A DNA stretch of 64,000 bases, taken from positions 248,001-312,000 of the forward strand of contig NZ_RJJD01000001.1 in the NCBI RefSeq assembly GCF_003721515.1, given 5' to 3'. The position numbers and the translations under genes are program-made. The notes below the pieces were generated by a model that worked only from the letters and a program-made list of their open reading frames with translations, was not told the origin of the DNA and did no database searches. The DNA comes from Rufibacter latericius. GTDB taxonomy: Bacteria > Bacteroidota > Bacteroidia > Cytophagales > Hymenobacteraceae. This document shows positions 25,913-33,366 of the stretch, piece after piece (the stretch's first letter is position 1; every line of letters starts with the position of its first letter).

Positions 25913-26362
25913 TTAAATCTGATTCGCTTCTTCCTCTACCACCAACGCCGTTACTTTAGAGAAATCGGCCAGGTAGGTAGTGTCCAGAATATCACAGGTA
26001 GCGTCACGCACGCGTTTCATGAGCAAACGAATCTCACAGGTAGCTTCATCCACGCATTCCTCGCATTTGCGGTAATACAGGTGGCTCACACAGTGCACAG
26101 GGGCCAATGGTCCATCTACCATCCGGATGACGTTGCCTACGGAAATCTGCGCTGGGTCTTTGACCAGGGTGTAGCCGCCGTTCTTGCCGCGGGTGCTCTG
26201 CACAATCTGCTGCACCTTCAAATCCACCAGAATGGCTTCCAGGAACTTGCGCGGAATACGCTCGGCGGCGGCAATCTCAGAGATGAGCACCAGACCGCGG
26301 TCATGCTGCTTCGCCAAATAAAGAAGTGCTTTGAGGGCGTACTTGGCCTTTTTTGAAATCAT
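25913..26362 (-). CDS. Rrf2 family transcriptional regulator with Fe-S-type cysteine cluster
   Basis: Encodes 149 aa. A winged-helix DNA-binding domain (KKAKYALKALLYLAKQ, then ERIPRKFLEAILVDLKV as recognition helix region) is followed by four cysteines, C91, C100, C103 and C109, in the region where IscR, NsrR and RsrR bind Fe-S clusters. The spacing C-x8-C-x2-C-x5-C differs from the strict three-Cys pattern of IscR. It may therefore sense iron-sulfur, redox or NO status. The gene begins 23 bp after dnaA ends on the same strand, so it is probably co-transcribed with dnaA. Confidence 0.9.
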   Translation of the reverse strand: MISKKAKYALKALLYLAKQHDRGLVLISEIAAAERIPRKFLEAILVDLKVQQIVQSTRGKNGGYTLVKDPAQISVGNVIRMVDGPLAPVHCVSHLYYRKCEECVDEATCEIRLLMKRVRDATCDILDTTYLADFSKVTALVVEEEANQI

Positions 26363-26385
26363 ATAGGGGTAGAGAAAACGCGTTA

Positions 26386-27816
26386 TTAAACCGCCTTCAC
26401 CTTGAACTTCTTCTGTAGCTCCTGAATGGAAGCCTTGAATTTTTTATCGGTATCGATCAGGTCTGAAACCGTCTGCACCGAGTGAATCACTGTTGAATGG
26501 TCGCGGCCCCCAAAATGGTACCCGATGGACTTAAGCGAATGGCTGGTGTACTCCTTCGCGAAATACATGGCCACTTGGCGTGCCGTCACAATCTCTTTCT
26601 TGCGGGTTTTAGCTTTCAGTGAATCTAAACTCACCTGGAAATACTCAGCTACGGTTTTCTGGATAAAATCCAGGTTCACCTCGGTCTCCACATCCTCAAT
26701 GATGTGTTTCAGGGCCGCTTTCGCTAATTCCAGGTCAATCTCTTTGCGGTTCAAGGAGGACTGTGCAATTAACGAAATTAATACCCCTTCCAGTTCCCTT
26801 ACGTTGGTATCCACGCTGTAGGCGAGGTACTCAATCACGTTATCGGGGATGTGGATACCATCTGACTGCATCTTTTTGTAGATGATGGCCATACGGGTCT
26901 CAAAGTCGGGGCTTTGCAAATCGGCGGTCAAACCCCACTTGAATCGGGACAACAGACGTTCTTCCAGGCCTTTAAGATCGCGCGGAGGACAGTCTGAGGT
27001 CATTACAATCTGCTTGCCGCTTTGGTGCAGGTGGTTGAAGATGTGGAAGAACATCTCCTGGGTTTTCTCCTTGCCGCTCAGGAACTGCACATCGTCAATG
27101 ATGAGGATGTCTACCAGCAGGTAGAAGTTGGCAAAATCCTGCACGTTGTTCGTCTTCAAAGACTCAATGAATTGGTTCACGAATTTCTCTGAGGACACAT
27201 ACAGCACAAACTTGTCTGGATTATTGCTCTTGATGTGGTTGCCAATGGCCTGAACCAGGTGGGTTTTGCCCAATCCTACGCCGCCATATACCATTAGAGG
27301 GTTGAAGGAGGTGGTACCGGGCTTGTTAGCGACCGCATATCCCGCTGAACGGGCTAGGCGGTTGCAGTCGCCTTCAATATAGTTCTCAAACGTGTAGCTC
27401 TGGTTCAGCTGCGAGTTGAAGAAGTGCCGGTCAATGGCTTTCGACTCAAACGGGTTCTTCAGGAAGCTACGCTCAGGGCTATAGGAATTAGCCACGGCCG
27501 TAGGCACCTTCTTGGTAGGGATGTTGACTGTCTGAGGCTTGCTGTGGTCGTTGCCCTGGTCTACAATGATGGAGTACTCCAGACGGCCTTCTGAGCCCAA
27601 CTCCTGGAACACCACTTTCTTCAGGAGACCCACATAGTGCTCCTCCAGCCACTCATAGAAGAATTGGCTGGGCACCTGTATTGTGAGTACGTTTCCGGCC
27701 AAAGACAAAGGGACGATCGGCTCGAACCACGTCTTGTAGCTCTGCTCGCCAATGTTGTCTTTGATAACCTGTAAACAGTTATGCCAGACGGTTGTACAGT
27801 CTTTTACCATTAACAT
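26386..27816 (-). CDS. dnaA: Chromosomal replication initiator protein DnaA
   Basis: Encodes 476 aa from ATG 27816 (27810 is an equally plausible ATG two codons later). Domain I (VWHNCLQVIKDNIGEQSYKTWFEP) is followed by a short linker. The AAA+ domain carries Walker A GGVGLGKTH and Walker B ILIIDDVQFL. The C-terminal DNA-binding domain has the signature GGRDHSTVIHSV. It binds DnaA boxes at oriC and opens the duplex. I could not find DnaA boxes (TTATCCACA-like) in the flanking spacers, so the origin is probably not beside the gene. Confidence 0.97.
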   Translation of the reverse strand: MLMVKDCTTVWHNCLQVIKDNIGEQSYKTWFEPIVPLSLAGNVLTIQVPSQFFYEWLEEHYVGLLKKVVFQELGSEGRLEYSIIVDQGNDHSKPQTVNIPTKKVPTAVANSYSPERSFLKNPFESKAIDRHFFNSQLNQSYTFENYIEGDCNRLARSAGYAVANKPGTTSFNPLMVYGGVGLGKTHLVQAIGNHIKSNNPDKFVLYVSSEKFVNQFIESLKTNNVQDFANFYLLVDILIIDDVQFLSGKEKTQEMFFHIFNHLHQSGKQIVMTSDCPPRDLKGLEERLLSRFKWGLTADLQSPDFETRMAIIYKKMQSDGIHIPDNVIEYLAYSVDTNVRELEGVLISLIAQSSLNRKEIDLELAKAALKHIIEDVETEVNLDFIQKTVAEYFQVSLDSLKAKTRKKEIVTARQVAMYFAKEYTSHSLKSIGYHFGGRDHSTVIHSVQTVSDLIDTDKKFKASIQELQKKFKVKAV

Positions 27817-27905
27817 CGCTTCTTCCAATCCCGCTTTAGTTGAGTGACGAATTTTTCAGGGGGTTACAAAAATGGGAAAAAACTTGAGAGAAAAAAACTT
27901 GAAGA

Positions 27906-28841
27906 TTACGAAAAATTGACACGGTCATTCAGAGGCAGCACAGAAGCCGTAGAAGCCGTTTTTGCCTTGTTTTTTCGATCGAAGGTAAAATCTATGCGGC
28001 CCAGGTTGATCCCTGACCAGCCCACCTGGTTTACCAACGTCACGTGGCCGTTGGAATGGGTGAATTTCTCAGGCTCGTCCAGGAACGTGTGGGTGTGCCC
28101 GCCTATGATCAAATCAATGCCGGTGACTTGCTGGGCCAGCTTTCGGTCGCTAATCTTATCGTACTCATAGGTGTAACCAAGGTGCGAAAGACAGATCACT
28201 AAATCTACGTTCTCCTTTTCGCGCAGGGTTTGCACCATGCTTTGAGCCGTTGCCACCGGGTCCAGGTACTTCGTGCCGGCGTAGTGGTTGTCAGCTACCA
28301 AACCCGCCAACTGGATACCAATCCCGAACACCCCAATGCGGACGCCTTCCTTCACAAACACTTTATAAGGCCTAAAACGGTCTTTGAGGATGGTGTCTGA
28401 GAAATCATAGTTGGCGATCAGGAACGGGAAACCGGCGTGCGGCAGTTGTTTCTGCAGCCCTTCCAGGCCGTTGTCAAAGTCGTGGTTGCCCAGGGTAGCA
28501 GCGTCATAGCCCATTTGGGTCATGAGTTTGTACTCCAGTTCGCCCCCGAAGAAGTTGAAATAAGGCGTTCCCTGCCAGATATCACCGGCATCCAGCAATA
28601 ACACATTGGGCTCCTGTGACCTGATCTGCTTCACCAAAGTAGCCCGACGGGCCATGCCGCCCATGCCGCCGTTCTTGCGGCCATCGTTGGGGAACGGGTC
28701 AATGCGGGAGTGCATGTCATTGGTGTGCAAAATAGTAAGCTTGATTGGCGCAGAAGCGGCATTCCCGATACTGGGAAGCCCTAACACCGCCAGGCCAGCC
28801 GTCCCGGCCAGGGTATTCTTTATAAAATCACGACGATTCAT
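27906..28841 (-). CDS. Metallophosphatase (5'-nucleotidase family catalytic half), Tat-exported
   Basis: Encodes 311 aa. It starts with a Tat-like signal (MNRRDFIKNTLAG, hydrophobic AGLAVLGLPSIGNA). The calcineurin-like two-metal site is visible: HTNDMHSR, DAGDIWQG, GNHDFDNG, LSHLGY and GGHTH. Length covers only the N-terminal catalytic domain of UshA-type nucleotidases. The missing C-terminal domain is encoded by the next gene upstream (28932-29702) on the same strand. Together they should hydrolyse nucleotides or similar phosphoesters in the periplasm. Confidence 0.9.
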   Translation of the reverse strand: MNRRDFIKNTLAGTAGLAVLGLPSIGNAASAPIKLTILHTNDMHSRIDPFPNDGRKNGGMGGMARRATLVKQIRSQEPNVLLLDAGDIWQGTPYFNFFGGELEYKLMTQMGYDAATLGNHDFDNGLEGLQKQLPHAGFPFLIANYDFSDTILKDRFRPYKVFVKEGVRIGVFGIGIQLAGLVADNHYAGTKYLDPVATAQSMVQTLREKENVDLVICLSHLGYTYEYDKISDRKLAQQVTGIDLIIGGHTHTFLDEPEKFTHSNGHVTLVNQVGWSGINLGRIDFTFDRKNKAKTASTASVLPLNDRVNFS

Positions 28842-28931
28842 TGTCTTTGAAGATATTAGATGCTGGATATTAGATTTTAGACCGCTATTAAGGAATCTAA
28901 ATTCTAGTATCTAACATCTATTGTCTAACAT

Positions 28932-29702
28932 CTAATTTAGCACTTTCACGCGGCCGTCTTTGCGAGAGACCACGGGTTTGCCTTGGGCCGTAAGTTGTTT
29001 GATATGGTTCATGATGGCATCTCGGGCCAGCAAACCGGTTTTCTCTGTTTTAAGGGCCTTTTTCAGGAAACCCATGTTGTCGCCGCCATTGGCCAGGTAG
29101 TCTGAGATGGCCAGGGTATAGGTTTTAGTTAGATCCAAAGGCTTGCCCCCGATGACAATGGTTTCGGCTTTCCCGTTGCGCAGGGTATAGGTGGAGTTAG
29201 CGACGAAGAGGATTTTGGTGCGGGCCGCAAAGTCAAAGAGTTCCTGCACGGTCTCGCCCGAGAGCGTGAGCACCAGCATTTCGTTTTCAAAGGGCATCAT
29301 CTCGAAGACATCGCCCACGGTCACTGGGCCTTTATCCAGAGGATTACGCAGGCCTCCGTTGGTCATGCCGCCCATGTCAATCGGCTTGCCGTACACAGCC
29401 ATGGTTTGGGTACGGCTCAGATCAGCCACGAAATTCCCCAGCGGTGATTCAATCTCGCCCCGATCAATCGCCTCGGGTGACTGCCCGATTACCTCGTTCA
29501 TGGTTTGGTCTACCCGCGTGCGGTAAGGCGAGATGGTATGCTCAGCGGTGGAGTCGGCCGGAACCTGGGTATTGACGGGAATATCGGTGATCTGGGAAAG
29601 GCTGGCGGAGGGCGTTAATTCCTTTTGGCAACCCACCAGCGTAAGGGCGATTCCCATACTGAGGGTAAGGCGACGGGAACGCCAATATGAAAATAATGAC
29701 AT
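28932..29702 (-). CDS. 5'-nucleotidase C-terminal (substrate-binding) domain lipoprotein
   Basis: Encodes 256 aa. A lipoprotein signal with Cys at 25 (GIALTLVGC) is followed by a 5_nucleotid_C-type domain: VNTQVPADS, SPLGNFVADLSRTQT, DMGGMTNGGLRNPL, GDVFEMMPFENEMLVLTLSG and the ISDYLANGGDNMGFL motif. This domain supplies the substrate-binding half of UshA-type enzymes and has no metal site of its own. It precedes the catalytic-domain gene by 90 bp, forming an operon with a -7 element at 29722. Confidence 0.88.
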   Translation of the reverse strand: MSLFSYWRSRRLTLSMGIALTLVGCQKELTPSASLSQITDIPVNTQVPADSTAEHTISPYRTRVDQTMNEVIGQSPEAIDRGEIESPLGNFVADLSRTQTMAVYGKPIDMGGMTNGGLRNPLDKGPVTVGDVFEMMPFENEMLVLTLSGETVQELFDFAARTKILFVANSTYTLRNGKAETIVIGGKPLDLTKTYTLAISDYLANGGDNMGFLKKALKTEKTGLLARDAIMNHIKQLTAQGKPVVSRKDGRVKVLN

Positions 29703-30306
29703 GTTAAAATACTGATTTTAACAAAGGTACGGGGGCTGGTCTAAAAAATCTAACGGCGTTTCTGCGGTGGCTTGGGCATCCTTTGGCTAAAACAGGCTTA
29801 AAAACGACTTTCCCCGTCTGACGGACTCTGCTTTAACCACTTGACTTTTAATCTGTTTATCGTTAAACTTGTTTCACTTCTTTTAAAAGCTCAATGGAAT
29901 AGGTTCACAAGCACAGGTATCAAATATGCTTCAATTCATCAGGATTCCTCTTCTTCCCTTCGGGCACCGTCAACATCAGCAGTTACCAAAAGGTTGCCCT
30001 TCCTACCCCCTTGATGACAAGGAAGATAAAAACACCGGTACTTCCTTAAAAGCTTCTTTTTTCCAGAGGAGAACGTTGTTTCAGTACTTAACGCAACAAC
30101 GAGTCACGACCAACCCGCCCACCGAAACAGTTCTAACAGTGGCGCGTACTACACAATCCTTGAGATCCTCTACTCTCCCGAGATTATCTGTGTAGTAAGA
30201 AAACAAATGTTCGTTTTAGCTGTTTCCTTAACTCTTTCTCACCGGAGAAAGGATTAGGACCTTAGCTATTTTTATCACCCACAATCCATCCATAACCATC
30301 ACTGCC
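29703..30306. other. Intergenic region upstream of two divergent units
   Basis: The 604-bp spacer contains the -7 element at 29722 and a weak palindrome-family half (GGCTAAAACAGGCTTAAAAACG near 29785-29808). At 29960-30035 there is a faint R2-like stretch (ATCAGCAG then CTACCCCCTT). An 89-codon frame at 29926-30195 has no coding character and is rejected. Confidence 0.5.
29722..29729 (-). promoter_or_regulatory. Putative -7 element of the split 5'-nucleotidase operon
   Basis: Reads TACCTTTG on the minus strand, an exact TAnnTTTG match, 20 bp ahead of the ATG at 29702. Confidence 0.6.
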
Positions 30307-30558
30307 ATGAGCACGTCCTATTTACAGTACAGTAAATTCATCCTTTTAAAAGTTAGTTTTGATGCAGCCTTGTTTGAAAAAGAGTTTAGAAAATGCCTTC
30401 GTCTGTTGCTCACCCATGAAATACGGGAACTAAAGCGCTGGTGCCGGGCCACTTTCCCTAAGAGTTTCAGGGGTATCATGGGCCGTTGCTTCCGGTATTT
30501 CTGGCGGACCAAAGCCACTGGGGTTGTTACCTCCAAAACAGCGAATCCCCTTACGTAG
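30307..30558 (+). CDS. Small basic conserved-looking protein
   Basis: Encodes 83 aa, strongly basic. The N-terminal part (YSKFILLKVSFDAALFEKEF, then RKCLRLLLTHEIRELKRWC) looks like a two-helix protein. I recall similar short proteins (KVSFD, LFEKELRK, ELKRWC) as unnamed conserved proteins of Cytophagales, but this is memory only. The C-terminal 30 residues are less coherent and could be diverged. It stands alone and is followed by the strong hairpin at 30592. Function unknown. Confidence 0.6.
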   Translation: MSTSYLQYSKFILLKVSFDAALFEKEFRKCLRLLLTHEIRELKRWCRATFPKSFRGIMGRCFRYFWRTKATGVVTSKTANPLT

Positions 30559-30591
30559 TCTTTTTTTTAAAATAACCTTATACTTCCCCCC

Positions 30592-30641
30592 GCGGCATCC
30601 CCGCGGCAACTCTTTCAAAAGAGTGGCCGCGGGGATGCCGC
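30592..30641 (+). terminator. Strong GC-rich hairpin
   Basis: GCGGCATCCCCGCGGC pairs with GCCGCGGGGATGCCGC, with an inner ACTCTTT/AAAGAGT stem; TTTT follows. It probably ends the transcript of the small gene at 30307. Confidence 0.75.
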
Positions 30642-30678
30642 TTTTAGGCCGGTTTCCTAAAAAACACCCCCAAAACCC
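30640..30678. repeat. Intergenic palindrome family copy
   Basis: GCTTTTAGGCC at left, core GGTTTCCTAAAAAAC, right ACCCCCAAAACCC. It directly abuts the preceding hairpin. Confidence 0.75.
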
Positions 30679-30788
30679 AAATCACACCCCAGCCCTTGTC
30701 TTTTCTCTTTTAAGTTGCCCATGCTCCGCTTGGGTGCACGGTTTCCTGTTTTACCGTATCTTGCAGGACTCAACTTAAAGGCCCTTCC

Positions 30789-31742
30789 ATGGAAACCGAA
30801 AACAAACTTCCTGCCCACGCCAATGTTCCGCTTGCCAACAAGGTGCTGCTGGTGCGCCCCACCCGATTCGGGTCAAACCCTGAGACTGCGGCCACCAACA
30901 GTTTCCAGCAGGAAGTTCCGGCCGGTGCCGCCGCGCAGGTGCAGCAGAAAGCCCTGGATGAGTTCAACCAGTTTTTGCTGAAACTTTGGGCGGCCCGCAT
31001 TGATGCCGTGGTGTTGGATGATGTGGAAGACCCCGCCACCCCAGACGCCGTTTTCCCCAACAACTGGATTTCATTCCATAAAGGCGGCAAAGTGGTGTTG
31101 TACCCCATGCTCTCCCCTACCCGCCGGCTAGAGCGCCACCCAGATCTGCTTACCCAATTGCAGGAAGAGCACGGCCTGGTATTCAAGGAAGTCATTGACC
31201 TCACTCCTTTTGAGAACGAAGGCAAGTTTCTGGAAGGAACGGGCAGTCTGGTCCTGGACCGTCAACACAAGATCGCCTACGCCTGTCTTTCAGAGCGCAC
31301 GCACCTGGAGCCGCTGCAGGCCTTCTGCGAGAAACTTGATTTCCGGCCGGTGGTGTTCCATGCCGTTGACGCGAATAACCTGCCCATTTACCACACCAAC
31401 GTGATCATGAGCATCGGGGCCGATTTTGCACTGGTGTGCCTGGAAGCCATCCCCGACGAAGAGGAACAGGGACTTCTGTTAGAGGCCTTGGTAGACACGG
31501 GTAAGGAGATCATCGATCTTTCCTTGGCCCAGGTGAAGAAAATGGCTGGCAACATGCTGCAGGTGCGCAACAAAGCCGGCGAACCAGTGTTGGTGATGTC
31601 AGACAAAGGCTATAAGGCCCTGCGCAAAGACCAATTCGAGGCGCTAAACCAGCTTACCAAAATGGTACGGTCAGACCTCCGCACCATTGAGGCCCACGGC
31701 GGCGGAAGCGCCCGCTGCATGCTGGCCGAGATTTTTGTTTAA
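30789..31742 (+). CDS. ctlX: Citrulline hydrolase / arginine deiminase-related protein, CtlX type
   Basis: Encodes 317 aa of the guanidino-group-modifying (pentein) superfamily. Motifs visible: VRPTRFG near the N-terminus, FPNNWISFHKGGKVVLYPM (about 95-113, the conserved Asn/Trp loop), LEGTGSLVLDR, a His in ERTHLEP, YHTNVIMSIG (His), and the C-terminal nucleophile C310 in GGGSARCMLAEI. CtlX-type enzymes hydrolyse citrulline to ornithine, CO2 and ammonia (known from Francisella); substrate choice here is inferred from overall resemblance. It is transcribed alone. Confidence 0.83.
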   Translation: METENKLPAHANVPLANKVLLVRPTRFGSNPETAATNSFQQEVPAGAAAQVQQKALDEFNQFLLKLWAARIDAVVLDDVEDPATPDAVFPNNWISFHKGGKVVLYPMLSPTRRLERHPDLLTQLQEEHGLVFKEVIDLTPFENEGKFLEGTGSLVLDRQHKIAYACLSERTHLEPLQAFCEKLDFRPVVFHAVDANNLPIYHTNVIMSIGADFALVCLEAIPDEEEQGLLLEALVDTGKEIIDLSLAQVKKMAGNMLQVRNKAGEPVLVMSDKGYKALRKDQFEALNQLTKMVRSDLRTIEAHGGGSARCMLAEIFV

Positions 31743-31863
31743 TTGTTAGTTGTTCCTTGCTGATTGTTTTATAAACAGCAATCAGCAATCCTGTTTAAAG
31801 CTTGTTCTGGGCGCTGGCGCTTTGGTAGTCTGGAAGCATGGCTTGGTGCTGGTACCAAAACAA

Positions 31864-32613
31864 TTAAAGGTTCAAAATCGCTTGCTTCAGCTTCTGGGCG
31901 TCTGACGTGGCGTTTCCCCCAATGGTATTGTTGAAAAAGCACCACACCGTTTTCTCATCCAGAAGCCAGTCCTGGGCCATGTAACTGAATCGCTCCAGTT
32001 CCTCATCTGGGTAAGCGCCGCGGTACAACTGCTCATGGCCGTGCAAACGCATGTACACCGTATCTGTGGTGGCAGCGGCCAGAGCGGGCCATTTCTTTCC
32101 GGCACTGATCACCACCAACGAGATATTGAACTCCTCCAGCAGTTCCAGCACTTCCTCGGTGTGCCAGGACGCGTGCCGCACTTCCAAGGCAAAAACGGTG
32201 GAGGGGTAGAGATTGCGCAGAAGCGTGAAAAAATGTTTGGCTATGAGCTCATTGAAATGAAAAGATCCCGGTAACTGCACCAACACCGGGCCCAGCCGAT
32301 CGCCCATAAGCAGGAACCGATCCATCCACTTGCGCAGCGGGTTTTCAATGTTCTGCAGGCGGTTTTCGTGGGTGATGGAGCGGTGCAGCTTAGGCGCAAA
32401 CTTAAAATGGGCAGGCGTAGTTTCCAGCCATTTCAGGATGGTTTTCTCCATGGTGAAATGGTAGAAACTGCTGTTGACCTCGGTACAATTGAAGTGCTCG
32501 GCATAAAACGGCAACATCTCCGCCGATTTCAGGTCTTCTGGGTAAAAGATGCCGCGCCAGGCATAACTCCAGCCCGAGGTTCCGATGTAGAGGTGATCTT
32601 GTGCGATGTCCAT
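31864..32613 (-). CDS. DUF72 family TIM-barrel protein
   Basis: Encodes 249 aa from ATG 32613 (ATG 32640 would add nine residues). DUF72 features are clear: YIGTSGWSYAWRGIFYP at the start, FNCTEVNSSFYHFT, FKFAPKLHRSITHENRL, LGPVLVQLPGSFHFN, FALEVRHASW, VYMRLHGHEQLYRG and the final WCFFNNTIGGNATSDAQKLK. The family (YecE-like) adopts a TIM barrel; its reaction is not established, although links to nucleic-acid or Fe-S related nucleases have been suggested. No operon partner. Confidence 0.88.
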   Translation of the reverse strand: MDIAQDHLYIGTSGWSYAWRGIFYPEDLKSAEMLPFYAEHFNCTEVNSSFYHFTMEKTILKWLETTPAHFKFAPKLHRSITHENRLQNIENPLRKWMDRFLLMGDRLGPVLVQLPGSFHFNELIAKHFFTLLRNLYPSTVFALEVRHASWHTEEVLELLEEFNISLVVISAGKKWPALAAATTDTVYMRLHGHEQLYRGAYPDEELERFSYMAQDWLLDEKTVWCFFNNTIGGNATSDAQKLKQAILNL

Positions 32614-32740
32614 GCTGCATACAGACGCAGAACTGTGCATGGAGGTTTATTTGCACTTTGAAGTTTACATTGACGGCTTGCTTTCCTGATTAGCTTGTGC
32701 AGGCGGAGAACCGTTGTTTACTAAAAGCTACCCTGTGTAC

Positions 32741-33052
32741 GTAGTTCGCTTGAGCTGGCGTGGAGCCGTTTTTTTACGTGGGTGCATAAGCTTTATTGTT
32801 GCATCGCTGGGCTCCGAGCGCTCACGCCCGCGCGGCCCCGCCTTCCTCCCTCGCGCTGCGCCAGGTTCCTTTGCTCCTTTCAGTCGCAATGCATAGCGGT
32901 ACCCGAACCTGACAAGGCGCTCAACCCAAAGGCTGGAAAAGGAAATACGTAACGACAGCGTTGCATCCTCACACTCCCACATGGTTCAAATCTGTGACTT
33001 GGCCCTACCATGGCCTCAAGTTTGTAACTGCCGTGAGGCGGAGGCCTCATGG
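32741..33052. repeat. Dispersed intergenic repeat R1, copy B
   Basis: Counterpart of 1391-1712. GGCTCCGAGCG at 32810-32820, CCCCGCCTTCC, CCCTCGCGCTG, TTCCTTTGCTCC and CAGTCGCAATGC occur in the same order, and the end block CATGGTTCAAATCTGTGACTT occurs at 32980-33000. Both copies lie in the same orientation relative to the + strand. Confidence 0.75.
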
Positions 33053-33248
33053 GGCTTTTCCCGAAACCAATGGTACGCAAGATTAAATAAAACCTAACCT
33101 GCTCCTGTGGTTTACAAAAGGCACAACCATTGAACAAAATCACCTTTCCCGATTAAGGCGGCTGTGGGACGATGGCGTTTGCTGGGGGGAAGAACATGCC
33201 GGTCTCAGCACTCTTCAGGCGTTTGATTGAATACTTACGCACACAATC

Positions 33249-33288
33249 CTGTTTCTGCTTTGTTTTCCTAAAAACAGCCTTTAAACCG
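33249..33288. repeat. Intergenic palindrome family copy
   Basis: CTGTTTCTGCTTT at left, core GTTTTCCTAAAAAC, right AGCCTTTAAACCG. Confidence 0.8.
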
Positions 33289-33334
33289 CCATCGTATTTC
33301 CGTTGGATGCCGTAAAACAGTTCGGGCAAAAAGC

Positions 33335-33342
33335 TATCTTTA
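33335..33342 (+). promoter_or_regulatory. Putative -7 element of mutA
   Basis: TATCTTTA, one mismatch from TAnnTTTG, 25 bp before the ATG at 33367. Confidence 0.45.
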
Positions 33343-33366
33343 CCACATCATACGCCTGCCTTCTCT

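Larger units (their letters stand above)
32641..33366. other. 726-bp spacer with repeat R1 and a family palindrome
   Basis: It contains R1 copy B (32741-33052), the palindrome at 33249-33288 and a -7-like element at 33335 for mutA. I looked for a cobalamin riboswitch because mutA follows, but found no convincing B12-box or large conserved fold. No gene seen. Confidence 0.6.

Noticed and set aside
27829-27905. oriC next to dnaA
   Set aside because: No TTATCCACA-like boxes here or in the 24957-25912 spacer; the spacer before dnaA is only about 75 bp.
29926-30195. 89-codon plus-strand frame
   Set aside because: Low-complexity composition, no start context, no homology recognised.
32641-33366. 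Possible cobalamin riboswitch upstream of mutA
   Set aside because: No B12-box-like core or extended conserved fold seen; the region is mostly repeat R1.
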